A stretch of 64,000 nucleotides of DNA from Phorcus lineatus (Eukaryota > Mollusca > Gastropoda > Trochida > Trochidae). Positions 26,425-38,458 of this stretch are shown here, in pieces; position 1 is the stretch's first letter; each line of letters begins with the position of its first letter. The notes under the pieces are model-generated. The model had not been told where the DNA came from. It did not search any database and saw only the letters and a program-made list of their open reading frames with translations. The stretch is taken from contig OV121092.1 of the NCBI GenBank assembly GCA_921293015.1, positions 36,463,764 through 36,527,763 on the forward strand, read 5' to 3'. Both the position numbers and the translations under genes were made by a program.

Positions 26425-27443
26425 AAACTTTCATCAAATGTACACCACATTGTGTTCTATCGATTGAGCAATAGCAATTTCCTGTCCGATTCTTGGTTTG
26501 GGCTCCAGATTTGAGCTTAAACAGGTACAGATAGCTGATTTTGACCAAATTCGCGGAAAAAGACTGAGTCCAATATATGCATATTGTTGTAGCGAGCGCG
26601 ATAACTTTCTTAAAAATGCATATTTCTAAACCAAACTTTCATCAAATGTACATCACATTGTGTTCTATCGATTGAGCAATAGCAATTTCCTGTCTGATTC
26701 TTGGTTTGGCCTCCAGATTCGAGCTTAAAAAGGTACAGATAGCTGATTTTGACCAAATTCGCGGAAAAAGACTGAGTCCAATATATGCATATTGTTGTAG
26801 CGAGCGTGATAACTTTCTTAAAAATGCATATTTCTAAACCAAACTTTCATCAAATGTACATCACATTGTGTCCTTTCGATTGAGCAATAGCAATTTCCTG
26901 TCCGATTCTTGGTTTGGCCTCAAGTTTCGAGCTTAAACAGGTACAGATAGCTGATTTTGACCAAATTCGCGGAAAAAGACTGAGTCCAATATATGCATAT
27001 TGTTGTAGCGAGCACGATAACTTTCTTAAAAATGCATATTTCTAAACCAAACTTTCATCAAATGTACACCACATTGTGTTCTATCGATTGAGCAATAGCA
27101 ATTTCATGTCCGATTCTTGGTTTGGGCTCCAGATTCGAGCTTAAACAGGTACAGATAGCTGATTTTGACCAAATTCGCGGAAAAAGACTGAGTCCAATAT
27201 ATGCATATTGTTGTAGCGAGCGCGATAACTTTCTTAAAAATGCATATTTCTAAACCAAACTTTCATCAAATGTACATCACATTGTGTTCTATCGATTGAG
27301 CAATACCAATTTCCTGTCTGATTCTTGGTTTGGCCTCTAGATTCGAGCTTAAACAGGTACAGATAGCTGATTTTGACCAAATTCGCGGAAAAAGACCGAG
27401 TCCAATATATGCATATTGTTGTAGCGAGCGTGATAACTTTCTT

Positions 27444-27447
27444 AAAA
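27444..27447. other. Second copy of the A-run deletion (M132)
   Basis: It has the same haplotype as at 22037, 5,407 bp downstream. It marks common descent of the two large HOR copies. Confidence 0.93.
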
Positions 27448-28087
27448 TGCATATTTCTAAACCAAACTTTCATCAAATGTACATCACATTGTGTTCTATC
27501 GATTGAGCAATACCAATTTCCTGTCTGATTCTTGGTTTGGGCTCAAGATTCGAGCTTAAACAGGTACAGATAGCTGATTTTGACCAAATTCGCGGAAAAA
27601 GACTGAGTCCAATATATGCATATTGTTGTAGCGAGCGCGATAACTTTCTTAAAAATGCATATTTCTAAACCAAACTTTCATCAAATGTACACCACATTGT
27701 GTTCTATCGATTGAGCAATAGCAATTTCCTGTCCGATTCTTGGTTTGGGCTCCAGATTCGAGCTTAAACAGGTACAGATAGCTGATTTTGACCAAATTCG
27801 CGGAAAAAGACTGAGTCCAATATATGCATATTGTTGTAGCGAGCGCGATAACTTTCTTAAAAATGCATATTTCTAAACCAAACTTTCATCAAATGTACAT
27901 CACATTGTGTTCTATCGATTGAGCAATACCAATTTCCTGTCTGATTCTTGGTTTGGCCTCCAGATTCGAGCTTAAAAAGGTACAGATAGCTGATTTTGAC
28001 CAAATTCGCGGAAAAAGACTGAGTCCAATATATGCATATTGTTGTAGCGAGCGTGATAACTTTCTTAAAAATGCATATTTCTAAACC

Positions 28088-28295
28088 AAACTTTCATCAA
28101 ATGTACATCACATTGTGTCCTTTCGATTGAGCAATAGCAATTTCCTGTCCGATTCTTGGTTTGGCCTCAAGTTTCGAGCTTAAACAGGTACAGATAGCTG
28201 ATTTTGAACAAATTCGCGAAAAAAGACTGAGTCCAATATATGCATATTGTTGTAGCGAGCGCGATAACTTTCTTAAAAAAGCATATTTCTAAACC
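28088..28295. repeat. Chimeric monomer M136
   Basis: The left part (GTCCTTTC, GGCCTCAAGTTT, GAAC) matches M108 of copy 1 and the right part (CGCGAAAAAAG, GCGC, AAAAAAGCAT) matches M110. The junction window is monomer positions 121-132. The length is exactly 208 bp. Confidence 0.65.
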
Positions 28296-28919
28296 AAACT
28301 TTCATCAAATGTACACCACATTGTGTTCTATCGATTGAGCAATAGCAATTTCCTGTCCGATTCTTGGTTTGGGCTCCAGATTCGAGCTTAAACAGGTACA
28401 GATAGCTGATTTTGACCAAATTCGCGGAAAAAGACTGAGTCCAATATATGCATATTGTTGTAGCGAGCGCGATAACTTTCTTAAAAATGCATATTTCTAA
28501 ACCAAACTTTCATCAAATGTACATCACATTGTGTTCTATCGATTGAGCAATACCAATTTCCTGTCTGATTCTTGGTTTGGCCTCCAGATTCGAGCTTAAA
28601 AAGGTACAGATAGCTGATTTTGACCAAATTCGCGGAAAAAGACTGAGTCCAATATATGCATATTGTTGTAGCGAGCGCGATAACTTTCTTAAAAATGCAT
28701 ATTTCTAAACCAAACTTTCATCAAATGTACACCACATTGTGTTCTATCGATTGAGCAATAGCAATTTCCTGTCCGATTCTTGGTTTGGCCTCCAGATTCG
28801 AGCTTAAACAGGTACAGATAGCTGATTTTGACCAAATTCGCGGAAAAAGACTGAGTCCAATATATGCATATTGTTGTAGCGAGCGCGATAACTTTCTTAA
28901 AAAAGCATATTTCTAAACC

Positions 28920-29127
28920 AAACTTTCATCAAATGTACACCACATTGTGTTCTATCGATTGAGCAATACCAATTTCCTGTCCGGTTCTTGGTTTGGCCTC
29001 AAGTTTCGAGCTTAAACAGGTACAGATAGCTGATTTTGACCAAATTCGCGGGAAAAGACTGAGTCAAATATATGCATATTGTTGTAGCGAGCACGATAAC
29101 TTTCTTAAAAATGCATATTTCTAAACC
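28920..29127. repeat. Chimeric monomer M140
   Basis: The left part matches M114 (ATACCAATTTCC, CAAGTTT, CGGGAAAAG) and the right part matches M116 (GTCAAATAT, GCACGAT). The junction lies between monomer positions 133 and 147. It explains the loss of exactly two monomers between the two large HOR copies. The private AGCAAATTTT change of M114 is absent here, so that change arose after duplication. Confidence 0.72.
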
Positions 29128-31415
29128 AAACTTTCATCAAATGTACATCACATTGTGTTCTATCGATTGAGCAATAGCAATTTCATGTCCGATTCTTGGT
29201 TTGGGCTCAAGATTCGAGCTTAAACAGGTACAGATAGCTGATTTTGACCAAATTCGCGGGAAAAGACTGAGTCCAATATATGCATATTGTTGTAGCGAGC
29301 GCGATAACTTTCTTAAAAATGCATATTTCTAAACCAAACTTTCATCAAATGTACATCACATTGTGTTCTATCGATTGAGCAATAGCAATTTCCTGTCCGA
29401 TTCTTGGTTTGGGCTCCAGATTTGAGCTTAAACAGGTACAGATAGCTGATTTTGACCAAATTCGCGGAAAAAGACTGAGTCCAATATATGCATATTGTTG
29501 TAGCGAGCGCGATAACTTTCTTAAAAATGCATATTTCTAAACCAAACTTTCATCAAATGTACATCACATTGTGTTCTATCGATTGAGCAATAGCAATTTC
29601 CTGTCTGATTCTTGGTTTGGCCTCCAGATTCGAGCTTAAAAAGGTACAGATAGCTGATTTTGACCAAATTCGCGGAAAAAGACTGAGTCCAATATATGCA
29701 TATTGTTGTAGCGAGCGTGATAACTTTCTTAAAAATGCATATTTCTAAACCAAACTTTCATCAAATGTACATCACATTGTGTCCTTTCGATTGAGCAATA
29801 GCAATTTCCTGTCCGATTCTTGGTTTGGCCTCAAGTTTCGAGCTTAAACAGGTACAGATAGCTGATTTTGACCAAATTCGCGGAAAAAGACTGAGTCCAA
29901 TATATGCATATTGTTGTAGCGAGCTCGATAACTTTCTTAAAAATGCATATTTCTAAACCAAACTTTCATCAAATGTACACCACATTGTGTTCTATCGATT
30001 GAGCAATAGCAATTTCATGTCCGATTCTTGGTTTGGGCTCCAGATTCGAGCTTAAACAGGTACAGATAGCTGATTTTGACCAAATTCGCGGAAAAAGACT
30101 GAGTCCAATATATGCATATTGTTGTAGCGAGCGCGATAACTTTCTTAAAAATGCATATTTCTAAACCAAACTTTCATCAAATGTACATCACATTGTGTTC
30201 TATCGATTGAGCAATACCAATTTCCTGTCCGAGTCTTGGTTTGGGCTCAAGATTCGAGCTTAAACAGGTACAGATAGCTGATTTTGACCAAATTCGCGGA
30301 AAAAGACTGAGTCCAATATATGCATATTGTTGTAGCGAGCGTGATAACTTTCTTAAAAATGCATATTTCTAAACCAAACTTTCATCAAATGTACATCACA
30401 TTGTGTTCTTTCGATTGAGCAATAGCAATTTCCTGTCCGATTATTGGTTTGGGCTCCAGATTCGAGCTTAAACAGGTACAGATAGCTGATTTTGACCAAA
30501 TTCGCGGAAAAAGACTGAGTCCAATATATGCATATTGTTGTAGCGAGCACGATAACTTTCTTAAAAATGCATATTTCTAAACCAAACTTTCATCAAATGT
30601 ACACCACATTGTGTTCTATCGATTGAGCAATAGCAATTTCATGTCCGATTCTTGGTTTGGGCTCCAGATTCGAGCTTAAACAGGTACAGATAGCTGATTT
30701 TGACCAAATTCGCGGAAAAAGACTGAGTCCAATATATGCATATTGTTGTAGCGAGCGCGATAACTTTCTTAAAAATGCATATTTCTAAACCAAACTTTCA
30801 TCAAATGTACATCACATTGTGTTCTATCGATTAAGCAATACCAATTTCCTGTCCGGTTCTTGGTTTGGCCTCAAGTTTCGAGCTTAAACAGGTACAGATA
30901 GCTGATTTTGACCAAATTCGCGGAAAAAGACTGAGTCCAATATATGCATATTGTTGTAGCGAGCGCGATAACTTTCTTAAAAATGCATATTTCTAAACTA
31001 AACTTTCATCAAATGTACACCACATTGTGTTCTATCGATTGAGCAATAGCAATTTCATTTCCAATTCTTGGTTTGGGCTCCAGATTCGAGCTTAAACAGG
31101 TACAGATAGCTGATTTTGACCAAATTCGCGGAAAAAGACTGAGTCCAATATATGCATATTGTTGTAGCGAGCGCGATAACTTTCTTAAAAATGCATATTT
31201 CTAAACCAAACTTTCCTCAAATGTACATCACATTGTGTTCTATCGATTGAGCAATAGCAATTTCCTGTCCTATTCTTGGTTTGGGCTCAAGATTCGAGCT
31301 TAAACAGGTACAGATAGCTGATTTTGACCAAATTCGCGGAAAAAGACTGAGTCCAATATATGCATATTGTTGTAGCGAGCGCGATAACTTTCTTAAAAAT
31401 GCATATTTCTAAACC

Positions 31416-32455
31416 AAACTTTCATCAAATGTACATCACATTGTGTTCTATCGATTGAGCAATACCAATTTCCTGTCCGGTTCTTGGTTTGGCCTCCAGT
31501 TTCGAGCTTAAACAGGTACAGATAGCTGATTTTGACCAAATTCGCGAAAAAAGACTGAGTCCAATATATGCATATTGTTGTAGCGAGCACGATAACTTTC
31601 TTAAAAATGCATATTTCTAAACCAAACTTTCATCAAATGTACACCACATTGTGTTCTATCGAGTGAGCAATAGCAATTTCATGTTCGATTCTTGGTTTGG
31701 GCTCCAGATTCGAGCTTAAACAGGTACAGATAGCTGATTTTGACCAAATTCGCGGAAAAAGACTGAGTCCAAGATATGCATATTGTTGTAGCGAGCACGA
31801 TAACTTTCTTAAAAATGCATATTTCTAAACCAAACTTTCATCAAATGTACACCACATTGTGTTCTATCGATTGAGCAATAGCAATTTCATGTCCGATTCT
31901 TGGTTTGGGCTCCAGATTCGAGCTTAAACAGGTACAGATAGCTGATTTTGACCAAATTCGCGGAAAAAGACTGAGTCCAATATATGCATATTGTTGTAGC
32001 GAGCGCGATAACTTTCTTAAAAATGCATATTTCTAAACCAAACTTTCATCAAATGTACATCACATTGTGTTCTATCGATTGAGCAATACCAATTTCCTGT
32101 CCGGTTCTTGGTTTGGCCTCAAGTTTCGAGCTTAAACAGGTACAGATAGCTGATTTTGACCAAATTCGCGGAAAAAGACTGAGTCCAATATATGCATATT
32201 GTTGTAGCGAGCGCGATAACTTTCTTAAAAATGCATATTTCTAAACCAAACTTTCATCAAATGTACATCACATTGTGTTCTATCGATTGAGCAATACCAA
32301 TTTCCTGTCCGATTCTTGGTTTGGGCTCCAGATTCGAGCTTAAACAGGTACAGATAGCTGATTTTGACCAAATTCGCGGAAAAAGACTGAGTCCAATATA
32401 TGCATATTGTTGTAGCGAGCGCGATAACTTTCTTAAAAATGCATATTTCTAAACC
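31416..32455. repeat. Transition segment M152-M156
   Basis: Five monomers without a clear HOR partner. M152 has the hybrid GGCCTCCAGTTTC and M153 has CGAGTGAGC, CATGTTCG and the first CCAAGATATG of the window. This is the boundary between the left and right variant domains. Confidence 0.6.
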
Positions 32456-32603
32456 AAACTTTCATCAAATGTACATCACATTGTGTTCTATCGATTGAGC
32501 AATAGCAATTTCCTGTCCGGTTCTTGGTTTGGCCTCAAGTTTCGAGCTTAAACAGGTACAGATAGCTGATTTTGACCAAATTCGCGGAAAAAGACTGAGT
32601 CCA

Positions 32604-32613
32604 ATATATAAAT
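32604..32613. other. 4-bp tract expansion, variant form (M157)
   Basis: CCAATATATAAATGCAT replaces CCAATATATGCAT: four extra bases, with one A where the sister copies have T. Confidence 0.9.
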
Positions 32614-33439
32614 GCATATTGTTGTAGCGAGCGCGATAACTTTCTTAAAAATGCATATTTCTAAACCAAACTTTCATCAAATGTACATCACATTGTGTTC
32701 TATCGATTGAGCAATACCAATTTCCTGTCCGGTTCTTGGTTTGGCCTCAAGTTTCGAGCTTAAACAGGTACAGATAGCTGATTTTGACCAAATTCGCGGA
32801 AAAAGACTGAGTCCAATATATGCATATTGTTGTAGCGAGCGCGATAACTTTCTTAAAAATGCATATTTCTAAACTAAACTTTCATCAAATGTACACCACA
32901 TTGTGTTCTATCGATTGAGCAATAGCAATTTCATTTCCAATTCTTGGTTTGGGCTCCAGATTCGAGCTTAAACAGGTACAGATAGCTGATTTTGACCAAA
33001 TTCGCGGAAAAAGACTGAGTCCAATATATGCATATTGTTGTAGCGAGCACGATAACTTTCTTAAAAATGCATATTTCTAAACCAAACTTTCATCAAATGT
33101 ACATCACATTGTGTTCTTTCGATTGAGCAATAGCAATTTCATGTCCGATTCTTGGTTTGGGCTCCAGATTCGAGCTTAAACAGGTACAGATAGCTGATTT
33201 TGACCAAATTCGCGGAAAAAGACTGAGTCCAATATATGCATATTGTTGTAGCGAGCGCGATAACTTTCTTAAAAATGCATATTTCTAAACCAAACTTTCA
33301 TCAAATGTACATCACATTGTGTTCTATCGATTGAGCAATAGCAATTTCCTGTCCGGTTCTTGGTTTGGCCTCAAGTTTCGAGCTTAAACAGGTACAGATA
33401 GCTGATTTTGACCAAATTCGCGGAAAAAGACTGAGTCCA

Positions 33440-33449
33440 ATATATATAT
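33440..33449. other. TA-tract expansion (M161)
   Basis: The alternating AT tract before GCAT is 10 bases instead of 6. Confidence 0.95.
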
Positions 33450-34275
33450 GCATATTGTTGTAGCGAGCGCGATAACTTTCTTAAAAATGCATATTTCTAA
33501 ACCAAACTTTCATCAAATGTACATCACATTGTGTTCTATCGATTGAGCAATACCAATTTCCTGTCCGGTTCTTGGTTTGGCCTCAAGTTTCGAGCTTAAA
33601 CAGGTACAGATAGCTGATTTTGACCAAATTCGCGGAAAAAGACTGAGTCCAATATATGCATATTGTTGTAGCGAGCGCGATAACTTTCTTAAAAATGCAT
33701 ATTTCTAAACTAAACTTTCATCAAATGTACACCACATTGTGTTCTATCGATTGAGCAATAGCAATTTCATTTCCAATTCTTGGTTTGGGCTCCAGATTCG
33801 AGCTTAAACAGGTACAGATAGCTGATTTTGACCAAATTCGCGGAAAAAGACTGAGTCCAATATATGCATATTGTTGTAGCGAGCACGATAACTTTCTTAA
33901 AAATGCATATTTCTAAACCAAACTTTCATCAAATGTACATCACATTGTGTTCTTTCGATTGAGCAATAGCAATTTCATGTCCGATTCTTGGTTTGGGCTC
34001 CAGATTCGAGCTTAAACAGGTACAGATAGCTGATTTTGACCAAATTCGCGGAAAAAGACTGAGTCCAATATATGCATATTGTTGTAGCGAGCGCGATAAC
34101 TTTCTTAAAAATGCATATTTCTAAACCAAACTTTCATCAAATGTACATCACATTGTGTTCTATCGATTGAGCAATAGCAATTTCCTGTCCGGTTCTTGGT
34201 TTGGCCTCAAGTTTCGAGCTTAAACAGGTACAGATAGCTGATTTTGACCAAATTCGCGGAAAAAGACTGAGTCCA

Positions 34276-34285
34276 ATATATATAT
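34276..34285. other. TA-tract expansion (M165)
   Basis: Same 10-base tract, in the third 836-bp HOR copy. Confidence 0.95.
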
Positions 34286-34755
34286 GCATATTGTTGTAGC
34301 GAGCGCGATAACTTTCTTAAAAATGCATATTTCTAAACCAAACTTTCATCAAATGTACATCACATTGTGTTCTATCGATTGAGCAATACCAATTTCCTGT
34401 CCGGTTCTTGGTTTGGCCTCAAGTTTCGAGCTTAAACAGGTACAGATAGCTGATTTTGACCAAATTCGCGGAAAAAGACTGAGTCCAATATATGCATATT
34501 GTTGTAGCGAGCGCGATAACTTTCTTAAAAATGCATATTTCTAAACTAAACTTTCATCAAATGTACACCACATTGTGTTCTATCGATTGAGCAATAGCAA
34601 TTTCATTTCCAATTCTTGGTTTGGGCTCCAGATTCGAGCTTAAACAGGTACAGATAGCTGATTTTGACCAAATTCGCGGAAAAAGACTGAGTCCAATATA
34701 TGCATATTGTTGTAGCGAGCACGATAACTTTCTTAAAAATGCATATTTCTAAACC

Positions 34756-37251
34756 AAACTTTCATCAAATGTACACCACATTGTGTTCTATCGATTGAGC
34801 AATAGCACTTTCATGTCCGATTCTTGATTTGGGCTCCAGATTCGAGCTTAAACAGGTACAGATAGCTGATTTTGACCAAATTCGCGGAAAAAGACTGAGT
34901 CCAAGATATGCATATTGTTGTAGCGAGCGCGATAACTTTCTTAAAAATGCATATTTCTAAACCAAACTTTCATCAAATGTACATCACATTGTGTTCTTTC
35001 GATTGAGCAATAGCAATTTCCTGTCCGATTCTTGGTTTGGCCTCCAGATTCGAGCTTAAACAGGTACAGATAGCTGATTTTGACCAAATTCGCGGAAAAA
35101 GACTGAGTCCAATATATGCATATTGTTGTAGCGAGCGCGATAACTTTCTTAAAAATGCATATTTCTAAACCAAACTTTCATCAAATGTACATCACATTGT
35201 GTTCTATCGATTGAGCAATACCAATTTCCTGTCCGATTCTTGGTTTGGGCTCCAGATTCGAGCTTAAACAGGTACAGATAGCTGATTTTGACCAAATTCG
35301 CGGAAAAAGACTGAGTCCAATATATGCATATTGTTGTAGCGAGCACGATAACTTTCTTAAAAATGCATATTTCTAAACCAAACTTTCATCAAATGTACAT
35401 CACATTGTGTTCTTTCGATTGAGCAATAGCAATTTCCTGTCCGATTCTTGGTTTGGCCTCCAGATTCGAGCTTAAACAGGTACAGATAGCTGATTTTGAC
35501 CAAATTCGCGGAAAAAGACTGAGTCCAATATATGCATATTGTTGTAGCGAGCGCGATAACTTTCTTAAAAATGCATATTTCTAAACCAAACTTTCATCAA
35601 ATGTACATCACATTGTGTTCTATCGATTGAGCAATACCAATTTCCTGTCCGATTCTTGGTTTGGGCTCCAGATTCGAGCTTAAACAGGTACAGATAGCTG
35701 ATTTTGACCAAATTCGCGGAAAAAGACTGAGTCCAATATATGCATATTGTTGTAGCGAGCACGATAACTTTCTTAAAAATGCATATTTCTAAACCAAACT
35801 TTCATCAAATGTACACCGCATTGTGTTCTATCGATTGAGCAATAGCAATTTCATGTCCGATTCTTGGTTTGGGCTCCAAATTCGAGCTTAAACAGGTACA
35901 GATAGCTGATTTTGACCAAATTCGCGGAAAAAGACTGAGTCCAATATATGCATATTGTTGTAGCGAGCACGATAACTTTCTTAAAAATGCATATTTCTAA
36001 ACCAAACTTTCATCAAATGTACACCACATTGTGTTCTATCGATTGAGCAATAGCACTTTCATGTCCGATTCTTGATTTGGGCTCCAGATTCGAGCTTAAA
36101 CAGGTACAGATAGCTGATTTTGACCAAATTCGCGGAAAAAGACTGAGTCCAAGATATGCATATTGTTGTAGCGAGCGCGATAACTTTCTTAAAAATGCAT
36201 ATTTCTAAACCAAACTTTCATCAAATGTACATCACATTGTGTTCTTTCGATTGAGCAATAGCAATTTCCTGTCCGATTCTTGGTTTGGCCTCCAGATTCG
36301 AGCTTAAACAGGTACAGATAGCTGATTTTGACCAAATTCGCGGAAAAAGACTGAGTCCAATATATGCATATTGTTGTAGCGAGCGCGATAACTTTCTTAA
36401 AAATGCATATTTCTAAACCAAACTTTCATCAAATGTACATCACATTGTGTTCTATCGATTGAGCAATACCAATTTCCTGTCCGATTCTTGGTTTGGGCTC
36501 CAGATTCGAGCTTAAACAGGTACAGATAGCTGATTTTGACCAAATTCGCGGAAAAAGACTGAGTCCAATATATGCATATTGTTGTAGCGAGCACGATAAC
36601 TTTCTTAAAAATGCATATTTCTAAACCAAACTTTCATCAAATGTACATCACATTGTGTTCTTTCGATTGAGCAATAGCAATTTCCTGTCCGATTCTTGGT
36701 TTGGCCTCCAGATTCGAGCTTAAACAGGTACAGATAGCTGATTTTGACCAAATTCGCGGAAAAAGACTGAGTCCAATATATGCATATTGTTGTAGCGAGC
36801 GCGATAACTTTCTTAAAAATGCATATTTCTAAACCAAACTTTCATCAAATGTACATCACATTGTGTTCTATCGATTGAGCAATACCAATTTCCTGTCCGA
36901 TTCTTGGTTTGGGCTCCAGATTCGAGCTTAAACAGGTACAGATAGCTGATTTTGACCAAATTCGCGGAAAAAGACTGAGTCCAATATATGCATATTGTTG
37001 TAGCGAGCACGATAACTTTCTTAAAAATGCATATTTCTAAACCAAACTTTCATCAAATGTACACCGCATTGTGTTCTATCGATTGAGCAATAGCAATTTC
37101 ATGTCCGATTCTTGGTTTGGGCTCCAAATTCGAGCTTAAACAGGTACAGATAGCTGATTTTGACCAAATTCGCGGAAAAAGACTGAGTCCAATATATGCA
37201 TATTGTTGTAGCGAGCGCGATAACTTTCTTAAAAATGCATATTTCTAAACC
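34756..37251. repeat. 6-monomer HOR (1,248 bp), two copies, with nested dimers
   Basis: M168-M173 (34756-36003) and M174-M179 (36004-37251) match in order. The start is AGCACTTTCATG with CTTGATTTGGG and CCAAGATATG. Two identical dimers follow (TTCTTTCG/GGCCTCCAG/GCGC then ATACC/GGGCTCCAG/GCAC). The end is a monomer with ACACCGCATTG and CTCCAAATTCG. The only difference noted is GCAC against GCGC in the last monomer. The dimer recurs at 37668-38083, showing three levels of organisation. Confidence 0.88.
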
Positions 37252-37400
37252 AAACTTTCATCAAATGTACATCACATTGTGTTCTATCGATTGAGCAATA
37301 GCAATTTCCTGTCCGGTTCTTGGTTTGGGCTCAAGATTCGAGCTTAAACAGGTACAGATAGCTGATTTTGACCAAATTCGCGGAAAAAGACTGAGTCCAA

Positions 37401-37412
37401 TATAATTTATAT
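37401..37412. other. 9-bp insertion in the TA tract (M180)
   Basis: CCAATATAATTTATATATGC replaces CCAATATATGC. It is the longest length variant in the window. It probably builds on the 4-bp expansion, with an extra ATTTA-like segment. Confidence 0.93.
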
Positions 37413-38448
37413 ATGCATATTGTTGTAGCGAGCGCGATAACTTTCTTAAAAATGCATATTTCTAAACCAAACTTTCATCAAATGTACATCACATTGTGTT
37501 CTATCGATTGAGCAATAGCAATTTCCTGTCCGGTTCTTGGTTTGGCCTCAAGTTTCGAGCTTAAACAGGTACAGATAGCTGATTTTGACCAAATTCGCGG
37601 AAAAAGACTGAGTCCAATATATGCATATTGTTGTAGCGAGCACGATAACTTTCTTAAAAATGCATATTTCTAAACCAAACTTTCATCAAATGTACATCAC
37701 ATTGTGTTCTTTCGATTGAGCAATAGCAATTTCCTGTCCGATTCTTGGTTTGGCCTCCAGATTCGAGCTTAAACAGGTACAGATAGCTGATTTTGACCAA
37801 ATTCGCGGAAAAAGACTGAGTCCAATATATGCATATTGTTGTAGCGAGCGCGATAACTTTCTTAAAAATGCATATTTCTAAACCAAACTTTCATCAAATG
37901 TACATCACATTGTGTTCTATCGATTGAGCAATACCAATTTCCTGTCCGATTCTTGGTTTGGGCTCCAGATTCGAGCTTAAACAGGTACAGATAGCTGATT
38001 TTGACCAAATTCGCGGAAAAAGACTGAGTCCAATATATGCATATTGTTGTAGCGAGCACGATAACTTTCTTAAAAATGCATATTTCTAAACCAAACTTTC
38101 ATCAAATGTACACCGCATTGTGTTCTATCGATTGAGCAATAGCAATTTCATGTCCGATTCTTGGTTTGGGCTCCAAATTCGAGCTTAAACAGGTACAGAT
38201 AGCTGATTTTGACCAAATTCGCGGAAAAAGACTGAGTCCAATATATGCATATTGTTGTAGCGAGCGCGATAACTTTCTTAAAAATGCATATTTCTAAACC
38301 AAACTTTCATCAAATGTACATCACATTGTGTTCTATCGATTGAGCAATAGCAATTTCCTGTCCGGTTCTTGGTTTGGGCTCAAGATTCGAGCTTAAACAG
38401 GTACAGATAGCTGATTTTGACCAAATTCGCGGAAAAAGACTGAGTCCA

Positions 38449-38458
38449 ATATATATAT
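38449..38458. other. TA-tract expansion (M185)
   Basis: 10-base alternating AT tract in place of 6. Confidence 0.95.

Larger units (their letters stand above)
26425..31415. repeat. 24-monomer copy 2 of the same HOR (M128-M151)
   Basis: It directly abuts copy 1. Offsets to copy 1 are 26 monomers at the start (5,407 bp, for example between the two A-run deletions) and 24 monomers at the end (4,991 bp, for example between the two TCCGAGTC marks). The two-monomer loss falls where M114-M116 of copy 1 correspond to the single chimeric monomer M140. Two further monomers (M134-M135) replace others near M108-M110. Confidence 0.87.
32456..34755. repeat. 4-monomer HOR of 836 bp, 2.75 copies
   Basis: Copies are 32456-33291, 33292-34127 and 34128-34755 (three monomers). 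The monomer order is TA-expanded CCTGTCCGG type, ATACC/CCTGTCCGG type, CTAAACTAAAC/CATTTCCAATTC type, then TTCTTTCG/CATGTCC type. The period is 836 rather than 832 because each copy keeps the 4-bp insertion (anchors at 32601, 33437 and 34273 are 836 apart). Copies 2 and 3 look identical at all sites I compared. Copy 1 differs in the TA tract by one base. Confidence 0.9.
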
